From positions 1 through 7,714 of the forward strand of contig CALZIH010000136.1 in assembly GCA_945787305.1 (NCBI GenBank): DNA of 7,714 nt. The letters run 5' to 3'. Below are positions 1 to 6,243 of the stretch, piece by piece. Numbering within the stretch: the stretch's first letter is position 1; every line of letters starts with the position of its first letter. Under the pieces are notes generated by a model. That model was not told where the DNA came from, did no database searches, and saw only the letters and a list, made by a program, of their open reading frames with translations. The DNA comes from an uncultured Desulfobulbaceae bacterium (GTDB lineage Bacteria; Desulfobacterota; Desulfobulbia; Desulfobulbales; Desulfobulbaceae). The position numbers and the translations under genes are program-made.

Positions 1-40
1 TTTGAAATGTCGACTCGTTCAGGAATGTGGCCTCTCATCG

Positions 41-71
41 AAGCGTAACGCCTTTGTTTTCTACGCTTTTT
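41..71 (+). terminator. Weak hairpin with T tail
   Basis: AAGCGTA (41-47) pairs with TACGCTT (62-68) around a 14-base loop, and a run of five T follows at 67-71. It could terminate a plus-strand gene entering from the left edge. The stem is only 7 bp and the loop is large, so it is a weak candidate. Confidence 0.25.
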
Positions 72-77
72 AGGTAA

Positions 78-192
78 AGGGGTCAAGTCTCTCGTTGACC
101 TAATGGTTGCATTGTATCACCAGGTGAATATATTCAGACCATTACGAGTTTATTCTAGATTCTAGTCGAACCAAGTCAACGAGAAAAGGGGC
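78..192. repeat. Inverted repeat pair, REP-like
   Basis: TCTCGTTGAC at 90-99 is repeated in perfect inverted form as GTCAACGAGA at 175-184. Each arm also carries a nearby G-rich block: AAAGGGGTCAAG just before the left arm and AAAAGGGGCCAGC just after the right arm. From memory, GGGGTCAAGTCTCGTTGAC-like words occur beside IS200-like (REP-associated tyrosine) transposases in several proteobacteria. No transposase is present here, so this would be a remnant or a non-autonomous copy. Confidence 0.45.
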
Positions 193-255
193 CAGCTTAA
201 TTTTTTGATCAACCCCCGAGCTTGAGGCTGGATGCCTTTGCATAACATGAAAAAC

Positions 256-389
256 AGGGGGCTGGTTTTATTCATCCGGGAGGCAGGTTAAATTTTTCTA
301 ATCATAGCAGTAGGTAAGTAATACGTTCTACGATTATTCGGAATGAAAAGTATTCTGCCACTGGTGCAGAAAAATAAAATCAGTCCCCT
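256..389. repeat. Imperfect inverted repeat, 17-bp arms
   Basis: AGGGGGCTGGTTTTATT (256-272) matches the reverse complement of 373-389 (AGGGGACTGATTTTATT) at 15 of 17 positions, with about 100 bp between the arms. A third, looser relative, AGGGGCCAGCTTAATT, starts near 187. This suggests several degenerate copies of one short repeat. No coding sequence lies between the arms. Confidence 0.4.
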
Positions 390-427
390 CACAGTGGTCT
401 AGCTGAGGTTTGCGGGGAATCAGAAAC

Positions 428-473
428 AAAAAAAGCGTCAGTGTGCTCATGGGCACATCTGACGCTTTTTTTT
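428..473. terminator. Strong bidirectional intrinsic terminator
   Basis: GCGTCAG-TGTGC (435-446) pairs with GCACA-T-CTGACGC (453-465), giving a 12-bp stem with one bulged T and a six-base loop (447-452). Eight T follow at 466-473 and seven A precede at 428-434, so it can act on either strand. On the minus strand it lies about 30 bases after the stop codon of the transformylase gene and is the obvious end of that transcript. Confidence 0.9.
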
Positions 474-503
474 ACTGCGCGATCGGAAGTGTTACTATAT
501 TGA

Positions 504-1793
504 TCAATGCTTGAACGAGCGCTGGCCGGTGAACATCATCGCCACCTGCGGGTCGGCCTCGTTGCAGGCCTCGATGGAGGCGTAGTCACGCATGGAGCCA
601 CCTGCCTGGAGGATAGCAGAGATTCCCTCGCGGATACCCACATCCGCTGCATCGCGGAAGGGGAAGAAGGCGTCGGAGATCATCACTGATCCGGGCAGGC
701 CGGCCTTGTCTTCTTTGACCTTGGCATCAATTGCCTCGATGTCTGCCGCGTCCCGTTTACCCTGTTCAATCTCCAGGGCCAGATCGGCATAGGGAATGCC
801 GAACTTGTCAAAGCAGGTGATGTCCGCGTATTTGACGTATGCCTTGTGGATGGCGATTTCAGCCACCCCGACCCTGTCCTGCTCGCCGGTTCCGATACCG
901 GTGGTGCAGCCGTCCTTGACGTAGATGACCGAGTTGGATGTTACGCCATGCTCTACGGCCCAGCCAAAGATCATGTCGTCGATCTCCTGCTGATTGGGCT
1001 GGCGTTCACAGGCATATTCCTGTCCTTTCCAAGTTGCTGTGGCCGGTTTCAGATCATTGATGGAACGAATGGAGTTGACCGCTGATTGCTGCACGATAAT
1101 GCCGCCATCTATGAGCGATTTGAAGTCGACAAAACGAAATTTTTCAAAATCGGCCAAGCGGTTGATGCCATCCATCCGGATAACCCGCAGGTTTTTTGCT
1201 TTGGCCAGGATGCCCAGGGTGCCCTCCTCAAATTCGGGGGCGCAGACTACTTCAAGGTAGTTCTGGCTCATCAGTTCTGCGGTTTCTCTATCGACCGGTC
1301 GGCTCATGATCACCGCTCCGCCAAAGGCGGCAATACGATCAACGCGGTTGGCTTTGTTATAGGCATCGGCCAGGGTTGAGCCGATAGCGGCACCACAGGG
1401 GTTGTTGTGCTTGAGGATAACCGCGGCCGGCTTATCCGCCAGATACTTGATAATATTTAAGCCGTTATCGACATCGGTCAGGTTGATCTTACCCGGATGC
1501 TTGCCCACCTGCAGCATATCATCAACCGTGATGCCACTGACCAGCGAATTACCCGGATCAATGAACTTACAGTCTCCCAGTACCAGATTGCCGTTGGCCA
1601 GTTCGTACAGGGCCGCTTCCTGGTCAGGGTTTTCACCGTAACGGATTCCGCGCTCGTCAACAGTTCCGTCTTCCATTGGGATGCCCCAGGTTCTTTTACG
1701 GTAAACCAGGGTCTGGTCGCCAAAGGAAATCGTCATCTCCATGGGGAATGAGTCGCCAAGGATGGTTGTGTACATTTTTTTGATGTCGCTCAT
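504..1793 (-). CDS. purH: AICAR transformylase (PurH C-terminal half only)
   Basis: The 429-residue protein matches the formyltransferase half of PurH, which transfers a formyl group from 10-formyl-THF to AICAR in the penultimate step of IMP synthesis in the cytoplasm. Visible family motifs are RYGENPDQ (51-58), KHNNPCG (128-134, with the catalytic Lys-His pair), RIAAFGG (153-159), GIGTGEQDR (299-307), SDAFFPFRD (373-381) and a C-terminal FTGQRSFKH. The N-terminal IMP cyclohydrolase (MGS-like) domain of the usual ~520-residue bifunctional enzyme is absent, and only about 50 unrelated residues precede the RYGENP motif. Compared with E. coli PurH there is an insertion of roughly 40-45 residues before SDAFFPF (about 325-368). 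The ATG at 1793 has GGAG 9 bases upstream. Cyclohydrolysis must come from another gene. The gene stands alone between a palindromic repeat and a strong terminator. Confidence 0.9.
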   Translation of the reverse strand: MSDIKKMYTTILGDSFPMEMTISFGDQTLVYRKRTWGIPMEDGTVDERGIRYGENPDQEAALYELANGNLVLGDCKFIDPGNSLVSGITVDDMLQVGKHPGKINLTDVDNGLNIIKYLADKPAAVILKHNNPCGAAIGSTLADAYNKANRVDRIAAFGGAVIMSRPVDRETAELMSQNYLEVVCAPEFEEGTLGILAKAKNLRVIRMDGINRLADFEKFRFVDFKSLIDGGIIVQQSAVNSIRSINDLKPATATWKGQEYACERQPNQQEIDDMIFGWAVEHGVTSNSVIYVKDGCTTGIGTGEQDRVGVAEIAIHKAYVKYADITCFDKFGIPYADLALEIEQGKRDAADIEAIDAKVKEDKAGLPGSVMISDAFFPFRDAADVGIREGISAILQAGGSMRDYASIEACNEADPQVAMMFTGQRSFKH

Positions 1794-1833
1794 GTTACTT
1801 TGCTCCAGGTTTATATTGGTCTTAACGTGTCTA

Positions 1834-1968
1834 GGCTCCCTTGAAAAATTGTATTTTCGCCCAATCTCGGCGTTATGCTCAAAATTTTATCCTGGGAATA
1901 TCCTGCCTGTGGTAAAATTATTCGCATGCCTTGATCTCGAACGAAAATCCTAATTTTTCAAGGCGCCC
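1834..1968. repeat. 135-bp imperfect palindromic element
   Basis: The outer arms are near-perfect inverted copies. CCTTGAAAAATTGTATTTTCG (1839-1859) corresponds to the reverse complement of 1942-1963, with only a small mismatch/indel patch in the middle. An inner pair, AATTTTATCC (1883-1892) and GGTAAAATT (1911-1919), extends the symmetry. The element could fold into a long cruciform or RNA hairpin and fills most of the thiH-purH gap. It carries no ORF and looks like a MITE or large REP-type intergenic repeat. A 17-base piece of one end recurs at 7182-7198. Confidence 0.65.
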
Positions 1969-2080
1969 TTAAGCATATTGGTCCGAAATGCTCAGTTGTG
2001 GTTTTGCCTACTGATGGAACCGGTCAATTGTTCTTTAATGCGGCGGGAATATATTCTTTTGTTAACGGGTTCTCAGCCTG

Positions 2081-3196
2081 TTAGGCCTGAAAGGTACGAT
2101 CCCAGTCTTTGCAAACCGGGTCAAAACCTTTATCCGTAATCATTGCACAGATCTCTGTTATCGATCGGTGGTCACCGACGGAAAACTGTTCCCCCTCGTG
2201 TTCATCCGATGAATACCCTCCCGGCGCAGTGCAGGAGCCAGCCGAGTATCTGGTAGGCCCGAGGCCGAGCATCCCGTCGCGAAACCGCTGTTCTTCACGG
2301 GTGGAGAGGATTAAACCTACATCAGGATCAAAGATGCGAAGTGCAAAGATGAGCTGGCTTAAATTTTGTTCCGAGACATTGACCAGGGGAGAAAAGGCAC
2401 CGGCGGCAGGTCGCAGACGCGGAAAACTGACGGTAAAGCCTGTCTGCCAGAACCGTTTTCTCAACCAGGCTAGATGCATGCCCAGGACCAACCCTTCGCA
2501 GCGCCAGTCGGAAAGGCCAAGAAGGGCGCCAATGCCGACTTCACGCATACCTGCTGCGGCGGCCCTGGCGGGTGTATTCAGCCTGAAATCAAAGTCGCAT
2601 TTTTTACCTGCCAGGTGCACCTGATCATAGACAACCCGGTCATAGGTTTCCTGGTAGACCGCAACGGCGGTGATCCCTGCCTTGAACAGCCGGGCATACT
2701 CATCCTCTTCCAGCGGCTGTACCTCAATGGAGAGGGCGGCAAATTTATCCTTGAGCCGTCGGGCAATCTCTTCCAGGTAGTCGACGCCAGCCTTGGCCGG
2801 AGCCTCGCCGGTGACCAACAGAACGTGCTGGAATCCACGTTTGTGAAGTATCTCCGCCTCCTGTTCCGCCTCCTCAACAGTCAACTTGCGGCGCGGTATT
2901 TTATTATCAGCGGCAAATCCACAATAGGCGCAGCGGTTGACACAAAAACTGGACAGATACAACGGCGCATAGATCTGGGTGGTGCGACCAAAACGCTGGG
3001 TGGTGATCTGCCGGGAACGGGCCGCAATCTGCGGAAGAAAAGACTCCGCAGCGGGGGAGAGCAGGGTGGCCAGGTCTTCTCTTGAGCATTGGTCTCTACC
3101 CAGTGCAGCCTGCACATCGGATGCCGACTTATTGTTGATATTGTCGTACAGTTCCGGAAAACCAGGGACCGAAAAGGTTGAATCGTTAATCTGCAT
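2081..3196 (-). CDS. thiH: ThiH, 2-iminoacetate synthase (tyrosine lyase)
   Basis: This radical SAM enzyme cleaves tyrosine to p-cresol and dehydroglycine (2-iminoacetate), the glycine-derived unit that ThiG uses to make the thiazole ring. The 371-residue length is normal for ThiH. The [4Fe-4S]-binding CxxxCxxC motif is C85-VNR-C89-AY-C92, preceded by LYLSSF as is typical. The family-characteristic C-terminus ends in DPVCKDWDRTF, comparable to the PVWKDWD ending of E. coli ThiH. The ATG at 3196 lies 4 bases after the thiG stop codon, so translation is probably coupled. Use of ThiH rather than the oxygen-dependent glycine oxidase ThiO fits an anaerobic lifestyle. No terminator was seen directly after the gene. 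Confidence 0.96.
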   Translation of the reverse strand: MQINDSTFSVPGFPELYDNINNKSASDVQAALGRDQCSREDLATLLSPAAESFLPQIAARSRQITTQRFGRTTQIYAPLYLSSFCVNRCAYCGFAADNKIPRRKLTVEEAEQEAEILHKRGFQHVLLVTGEAPAKAGVDYLEEIARRLKDKFAALSIEVQPLEEDEYARLFKAGITAVAVYQETYDRVVYDQVHLAGKKCDFDFRLNTPARAAAAGMREVGIGALLGLSDWRCEGLVLGMHLAWLRKRFWQTGFTVSFPRLRPAAGAFSPLVNVSEQNLSQLIFALRIFDPDVGLILSTREEQRFRDGMLGLGPTRYSAGSCTAPGGYSSDEHEGEQFSVGDHRSITEICAMITDKGFDPVCKDWDRTFQA

Positions 3197-3200
3197 ACCC

Positions 3201-3986
3201 TTAGTTCTGGATGAAACTTAAATCTTCACCAACATGACCGCTTTCCGGCGATGAAGCGCGTGCAGCAGAGGTGCTTGACCCCAGTCCGGCTTCAAAGGCT
3301 TCTCGACCGGCTTCAACTGCCATTTTAAAGGCCGCAGCCATCCGGATCGGATCACCGGCAACAGCAATGGCCGTATTGACCAGGACGGCATCTGCGCCCA
3401 TTTCCATGGCCTGGGCGGCATGCGAAGGTGCGCCGATTCCGGCATCAACCACCACTGGAACCTGGGCCTGTTCAATGATGATGGCGACTTGCATGGCGGT
3501 CTGTATTCCCATATTTGTACCGATCGGCGATCCCAGAGGCATGACGGCTGCAGCACCCACATCCTGGAGTCGCAGGGCCAGGATAGGGTCGGCATTCATA
3601 TAGGGGAGAACAATAAAACCTTCCTTGACCAGTTCTTCGGTTGCCTTCAGGGTATCCACCGGGTCGGGTAGCAGAGTGCGGGGATCGGGGGTAACCTCCA
3701 GTTTCAGCCAGGACGTACCAGAGGCCGCCCGGGCCAGGTGGGCCAGGCGGATGGCCTCCTCGGCATTGCGGGCACCGGAGGTGTTGGGAAGAAAATGAAA
3801 GGTCTCCATGTCCAGATGCGACATGATATCATCTTCCGGGTTGTCCAGGTCGACGCGGCGCAGGGCAACGGTAACCATCTGCGCTCCGGATGCGGCAATG
3901 GCTTGCTCCATGACGCTTGCGGAAGAAAATTTTCCGGTTCCGACAAAAAGGCGTGATGGAAATTGAGTGTCTGCTATCGTCAGCAT
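3201..3986 (-). CDS. thiG: ThiG, thiazole synthase
   Basis: ThiG is a TIM-barrel enzyme that joins 1-deoxy-D-xylulose 5-phosphate, dehydroglycine and sulfur from ThiS thiocarboxylate into the thiazole phosphate of thiamin. The 261-residue chain is full length. It shows FVGTGKFSS (14-22), the Schiff-base lysine K95 with E97 in WLKLEV, VMPLGSPIGTNMGI (148-161), D181 in VVVDAGIGAPS, and a phosphate-binding VLVNTAIA segment (201-208). The lysine, glutamate and aspartate are each one residue offset from the B. subtilis active-site positions. The ATG at 3986 is 2 bases after the thiS stop, with an excellent GGAGGT ribosome-binding site 8 bases upstream. thiH follows after 4 bases. Confidence 0.97.
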   Translation of the reverse strand: MLTIADTQFPSRLFVGTGKFSSASVMEQAIAASGAQMVTVALRRVDLDNPEDDIMSHLDMETFHFLPNTSGARNAEEAIRLAHLARAASGTSWLKLEVTPDPRTLLPDPVDTLKATEELVKEGFIVLPYMNADPILALRLQDVGAAAVMPLGSPIGTNMGIQTAMQVAIIIEQAQVPVVVDAGIGAPSHAAQAMEMGADAVLVNTAIAVAGDPIRMAAAFKMAVEAGREAFEAGLGSSTSAARASSPESGHVGEDLSFIQN

Positions 3987-3988
3987 GT

Positions 3989-4189
3989 TCAGCCACCTCC
4001 AACGAAACGGATCAGTTCGACATGGTCCCCGTCTTGGAGCTGGAGTTGTGCGTACTGGTCAGGCGTGATGATTTTTTTGTTAATTTCAGCGACAACGGAA
4101 TCGGGGGCAAGCTGCAACTCCTCAAGCAATTGCTGAAGGGACGAGCCCTCGGTTATGTCCTGTTCGTTGCCGTTGCAGATAATATGCAT
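3989..4189 (-). CDS. thiS: ThiS, sulfur carrier protein
   Basis: This 66-residue ubiquitin-like protein carries sulfur as a C-terminal thiocarboxylate for thiazole synthesis. It begins MHIICNG, has the usual core SVVAEINKKII (31-41) and QDGDHVELIRFVGGG (52-66), and ends in the essential Gly-Gly (preceded here by a third glycine). The ATG at 4189 gives the standard length. A longer reading frame extends upstream to 4264, but those residues do not match the family and overlap the likely promoter. The ribosome-binding site is weak (AAAG close to the start). ThiF from the gene just upstream should adenylate Gly66, and ThiG is the acceptor. Confidence 0.95.
   Translation of the reverse strand: MHIICNGNEQDITEGSSLQQLLEELQLAPDSVVAEINKKIITPDQYAQLQLQDGDHVELIRFVGGG
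3995..4000 (-). promoter_or_regulatory. thiG ribosome-binding site inside thiS
   Basis: On the minus strand the sequence reads GGAGGTGGCTGAACATG. The GGAGGT core is formed by the codons for Gly64 and Gly65 of ThiS. It lies 8 bases before the thiG ATG, and the thiS stop codon falls in between. It fixes the thiG start and suggests translational coupling of the two genes. Confidence 0.85.
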
Positions 4190-4267
4190 AGTCTTTATTA
4201 TTAATATCCGTTTATTCTGGAGTACTTGTTGAATGTAGGTACACCAAATGCTGTATCGAAACATTAC

Positions 4268-4296
4268 ATCATAATCGGTACAGCGCCCCTTGCCAA
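4268..4296 (-). promoter_or_regulatory. Predicted sigma-70 promoter for thiSGH
   Basis: On the minus strand TTGGCA (4296-4291) is followed by a 17-base spacer and TATGAT (4273-4268), a close match to consensus. The start site would fall near 4261, giving a leader of about 70 bases before thiS. I see no CUGAGA-type TPP-aptamer core in this leader, and it is short for a complete aptamer. The promoter lies in the 148-base gap after thiF, which supports separate transcription of thiSGH. Confidence 0.6.
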
Positions 4297-4337
4297 TAGT
4301 GAAAAATCAGGATGCGGCCGTCCGTACGGTTTTTGCA

Positions 4338-5138
4338 TTATGCATCGTCAAGCCCTAAGAGCAGCCTGATCGCCTGGTTTGCCTGGTGGTGGGCGGCAAT
4401 GCCGACCCTAGGGGCGAACAGGGTGCCAACCTCCTTGACGTCGGATGTATTGTCGCCGACGATATAGACGTGCGTTTTGATTTTTCTGCAAGTAATGGTG
4501 TTGCCGCTGTCATAACCAGCCATACCTGATGCGCCGACATAGCCGGTGTCCGGCATATGTTGCAGTACACTTCTAAGTGCTGCCGCTTTCATGGTCGGGT
4601 CGTCAAAACATTCAATCAGTACGTCTACATTGCCAAATAACCTGGGAATGGATTGCTCGCTTAATTTGAGATCCAGTGTCTTTATGGCAACAAAGGGATT
4701 AACCCGGACCAGTGTTTTTTTGAGCGCCTCGGTTTTCTTCCTGCCGATCTGGTCTATAAAGTAGTGCTGCCTGTGGATGTTGCTCAGCTCAACGATGTCG
4801 TGGTCGGCGATGGTCAGTTTGCCGATGCCGACTTTGACAAGGCTGAGCGCCACTGCCGAGCCGAGTCCACCAAGGCCCATGATGCCAACGGTTGCCTGTT
4901 TGAAGCGTTGTTGAAAATCCGGGCTGTGGCGGCTTTCAAGGGTTCGTTCCATTTCGCGAGCCGATGGAATTTCGCCCACTTTGATCAGATAGCAGATATC
5001 CCCGTCCTGGAGAAGCGTATTCGCCGGAGCCCGGACGCCATTGAGTATCGTCACATCGGCGCCGGGTTTGAGTGGGGCCAAGTCGCCAAGCCGCATTCCG
5101 TCCTGGAAGGGGTGGGGACGTTCATTGACCATCAGCAT
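4338..5138 (-). CDS. thiF: ThiF-type ThiS adenylyltransferase with N-terminal ThiS-like domain
   Basis: This E1-like enzyme activates the C-terminus of ThiS with ATP. Residues about 1-56 resemble a ThiS-like ubiquitin fold (MVNERPHPF, VTILNG, LQDGDICYLIKVGE) but lack a terminal Gly-Gly. The adenylation domain follows, with GLGGLGS (88-94), the ADHD loop (111-114), ELSNIHRQ (117-124), the RKKTEA lysine (135) and ECFDD (176-180). The ending APRVGIAAHHQAN...RLLLG is typical of the second ThiF family. No CxxC zinc-binding pairs like those of E. coli ThiF are present. I chose the ATG at 5138, 4 bases after the stop of the upstream gene, giving 266 residues. TTG 5150 and ATG 5132 are also possible, and no start has a clear ribosome-binding site. 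Tight spacing implies translation coupled to the GlmU-like gene. Confidence 0.93.
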   Translation of the reverse strand: MLMVNERPHPFQDGMRLGDLAPLKPGADVTILNGVRAPANTLLQDGDICYLIKVGEIPSAREMERTLESRHSPDFQQRFKQATVGIMGLGGLGSAVALSLVKVGIGKLTIADHDIVELSNIHRQHYFIDQIGRKKTEALKKTLVRVNPFVAIKTLDLKLSEQSIPRLFGNVDVLIECFDDPTMKAAALRSVLQHMPDTGYVGASGMAGYDSGNTITCRKIKTHVYIVGDNTSDVKEVGTLFAPRVGIAAHHQANQAIRLLLGLDDA

Positions 5139-5142
5139 GGGG

Positions 5143-6153
5143 TCAGCCAACCCGGTAGGTCAGGGGGGGAATATGCTCTGCCTCTTCAATGGTAGTGTTG
5201 TGCAGGACACTATGGGCGCCAATAACGCAATTGTTACCAAGGCTGCACTTGTTGAGCACCGCTCCTGTTTCAAGGTGGACATTGTTTCCGATTGTCGAAT
5301 GGTCCGTGACCTGGACACCGGCCTGGATAACAGTATCCTGACCAATGCTGCAGCTTGGCGCAATAAGAATGGTTTCCGGTGAATACATGGTCACCCCGGA
5401 GAGCATGAGATCCTGGTTATGGCGCATCTGCAGCTCTGCATGGGCCTGTGCCAGTTCAACACGCGAGTTTACGCCAAGTACATCTATGGCTTGCGGATGA
5501 ACAAATTTGTGGACCTTGTGCCCTTGTTTGTTGGCAATGGCTATGATGTCGGTGAGATAGACCTCGCCTTGGCTGTTATCCGTCCCTACCTGCTTCAGGG
5601 CATCAAAGAGAAAACGACGTTCAGCCAGATAAATGCCGGCATTAATTTCTTTGATCAGGCGTTGTCTGGGATCGGCGTCTTTCTGTTCAACGATTTCAAG
5701 GACATTTCCCTGGCTGTCGGCGATGATTCGTCCATACCCGAAAGGGTCATCCAGCAAAGTCGTCATCAGGGTGACCGTACTGCCGGAGTTTTTGTGGGCA
5801 TCAATCATGGCCTCAAGGGTCTCGGGGCGGATGAGCGGCGTGTCGCCACAGAGAATCATGATCAGGTCGCTTTCCGAGCAGGCCGTTTCAGTGCAGAGCA
5901 CTGCGTGACCCGTGCCCAACTGTTCTTCCTGGACAATGGGAGTGTGCGTATATGTATCAATGGATGCAAGGACTTCCTGGCGTTGATGCCCTACAATAAC
6001 AGCTGGATGCTCGATCCCGCTCTGGGCAACAGCACCCAGTACATGGTGGAGCATGGGTTTGAAAAAAACCTCATGCAGGACCTTGGCCCTTGCCGATTTC
6101 ATGCGGGTGCCCTTGCCGGCAGCGAGGACGACCGCGGTAATGTTTGAATGCAT
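5143..6153 (-). CDS. GlmU-like UDP-GlcNAc pyrophosphorylase, short form
   Basis: Residues 1-230 form a complete GlmU-type nucleotidyltransferase domain that would make UDP-GlcNAc from GlcNAc-1-phosphate and UTP. Visible motifs are LAAGKGTRM (10-18), KVLHEV (24-29), EEQLGTGHAV (76-85), CGDTPL (102-107), GYGRII (139-144), EQKD (156-159), EINAGIY (169-175) and VLGVNSR (225-231). After a linker helix only about 4-5 turns of left-handed beta-helix follow (about 255-325), and the protein ends at 336 residues. Full GlmU is about 456 residues, so the acetyltransferase active site is missing. Start: ATG at 6153 with AGGA 7 bases upstream; an upstream TTG at 6180 is less likely. A second, full GlmU or separate acetyltransferase elsewhere is expected. 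It could instead act on another sugar phosphate. It is probably co-transcribed with thiF. Confidence 0.85.
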   Translation of the reverse strand: MHSNITAVVLAAGKGTRMKSARAKVLHEVFFKPMLHHVLGAVAQSGIEHPAVIVGHQRQEVLASIDTYTHTPIVQEEQLGTGHAVLCTETACSESDLIMILCGDTPLIRPETLEAMIDAHKNSGSTVTLMTTLLDDPFGYGRIIADSQGNVLEIVEQKDADPRQRLIKEINAGIYLAERRFLFDALKQVGTDNSQGEVYLTDIIAIANKQGHKVHKFVHPQAIDVLGVNSRVELAQAHAELQMRHNQDLMLSGVTMYSPETILIAPSCSIGQDTVIQAGVQVTDHSTIGNNVHLETGAVLNKCSLGNNCVIGAHSVLHNTTIEEAEHIPPLTYRVG

Positions 6154-6209
6154 GGCGAATTCCTGTATACCGAAGTTCAAGAGTCTTGGTTTGGGTGAAT
6201 AAATCTTTG

Positions 6210-6239
6210 AATGTAGCAGAAAAGTGAAGGGTTTGCCAA
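6210..6239 (-). promoter_or_regulatory. Predicted promoter for GlmU-like gene and thiF
   Basis: On the minus strand TTGGCA (6239-6234) is followed by 18 bases and TACATT (6215-6210), directly preceded by TGC, which makes an extended -10. The start site would be near 6203, about 50 bases before the ATG. The -10 is only 4 of 6, so this is tentative. The element begins just after the stop codon of the regulator gene. Confidence 0.4.
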
Positions 6240-6243
6240 GGTC

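Larger units (their letters stand above)
1..427. other. Gene-free left region with decayed repeats
   Basis: I find no convincing coding sequence here. Short open stretches at the left edge (a plus-strand frame stopping at 46-48, another stopping at 71-73, and a minus-strand ATG at 38 running off the edge) are too short to judge and resemble nothing I recognise. The rest contains several G-rich inverted repeats, listed separately, between AT-rich stretches. The pattern fits a decayed mobile-element or REP-like region rather than a functional gene. Base composition is more AT-rich than in the neighbouring genes, as expected for non-coding DNA. Confidence 0.5.

Noticed and set aside
1..38. Minus-strand ATG at 38 (MRGHIPERVDIS) as the start of a gene running off the left edge
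   Set aside because: Only 12 codons are visible, the ribosome-binding site is poor and there is no family resemblance. Plus-strand frames there are equally open.
1144..1156. Another TTGAAAAATT word inside the transformylase gene as a repeat copy
   Set aside because: It encodes part of DFEKF in a conserved reading frame and the flanking bases do not match the repeat, so it is probably chance.
507..1751. Plus-strand open frames opposite the transformylase gene
   Set aside because: They lie inside a well-supported minus-strand gene, lack family resemblance, and are explained as shadows of its codons.
2109..3085. Long plus-strand open frames (171 and 203 residues) opposite thiH
   Set aside because: ThiH on the minus strand has clear motifs over its full length, and the opposing frames are low-complexity and unlike known proteins.
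4190..4261. TPP riboswitch in front of thiS
   Set aside because: The leader is only about 70 bases and I see neither the CUGAGA core nor the conserved second helix of the TPP aptamer.
5419..6147. 242-residue plus-strand open frame opposite the GlmU-like gene
   Set aside because: It is fully contained in the antisense of a gene with intact nucleotidyltransferase motifs and has no recognisable domain of its own.
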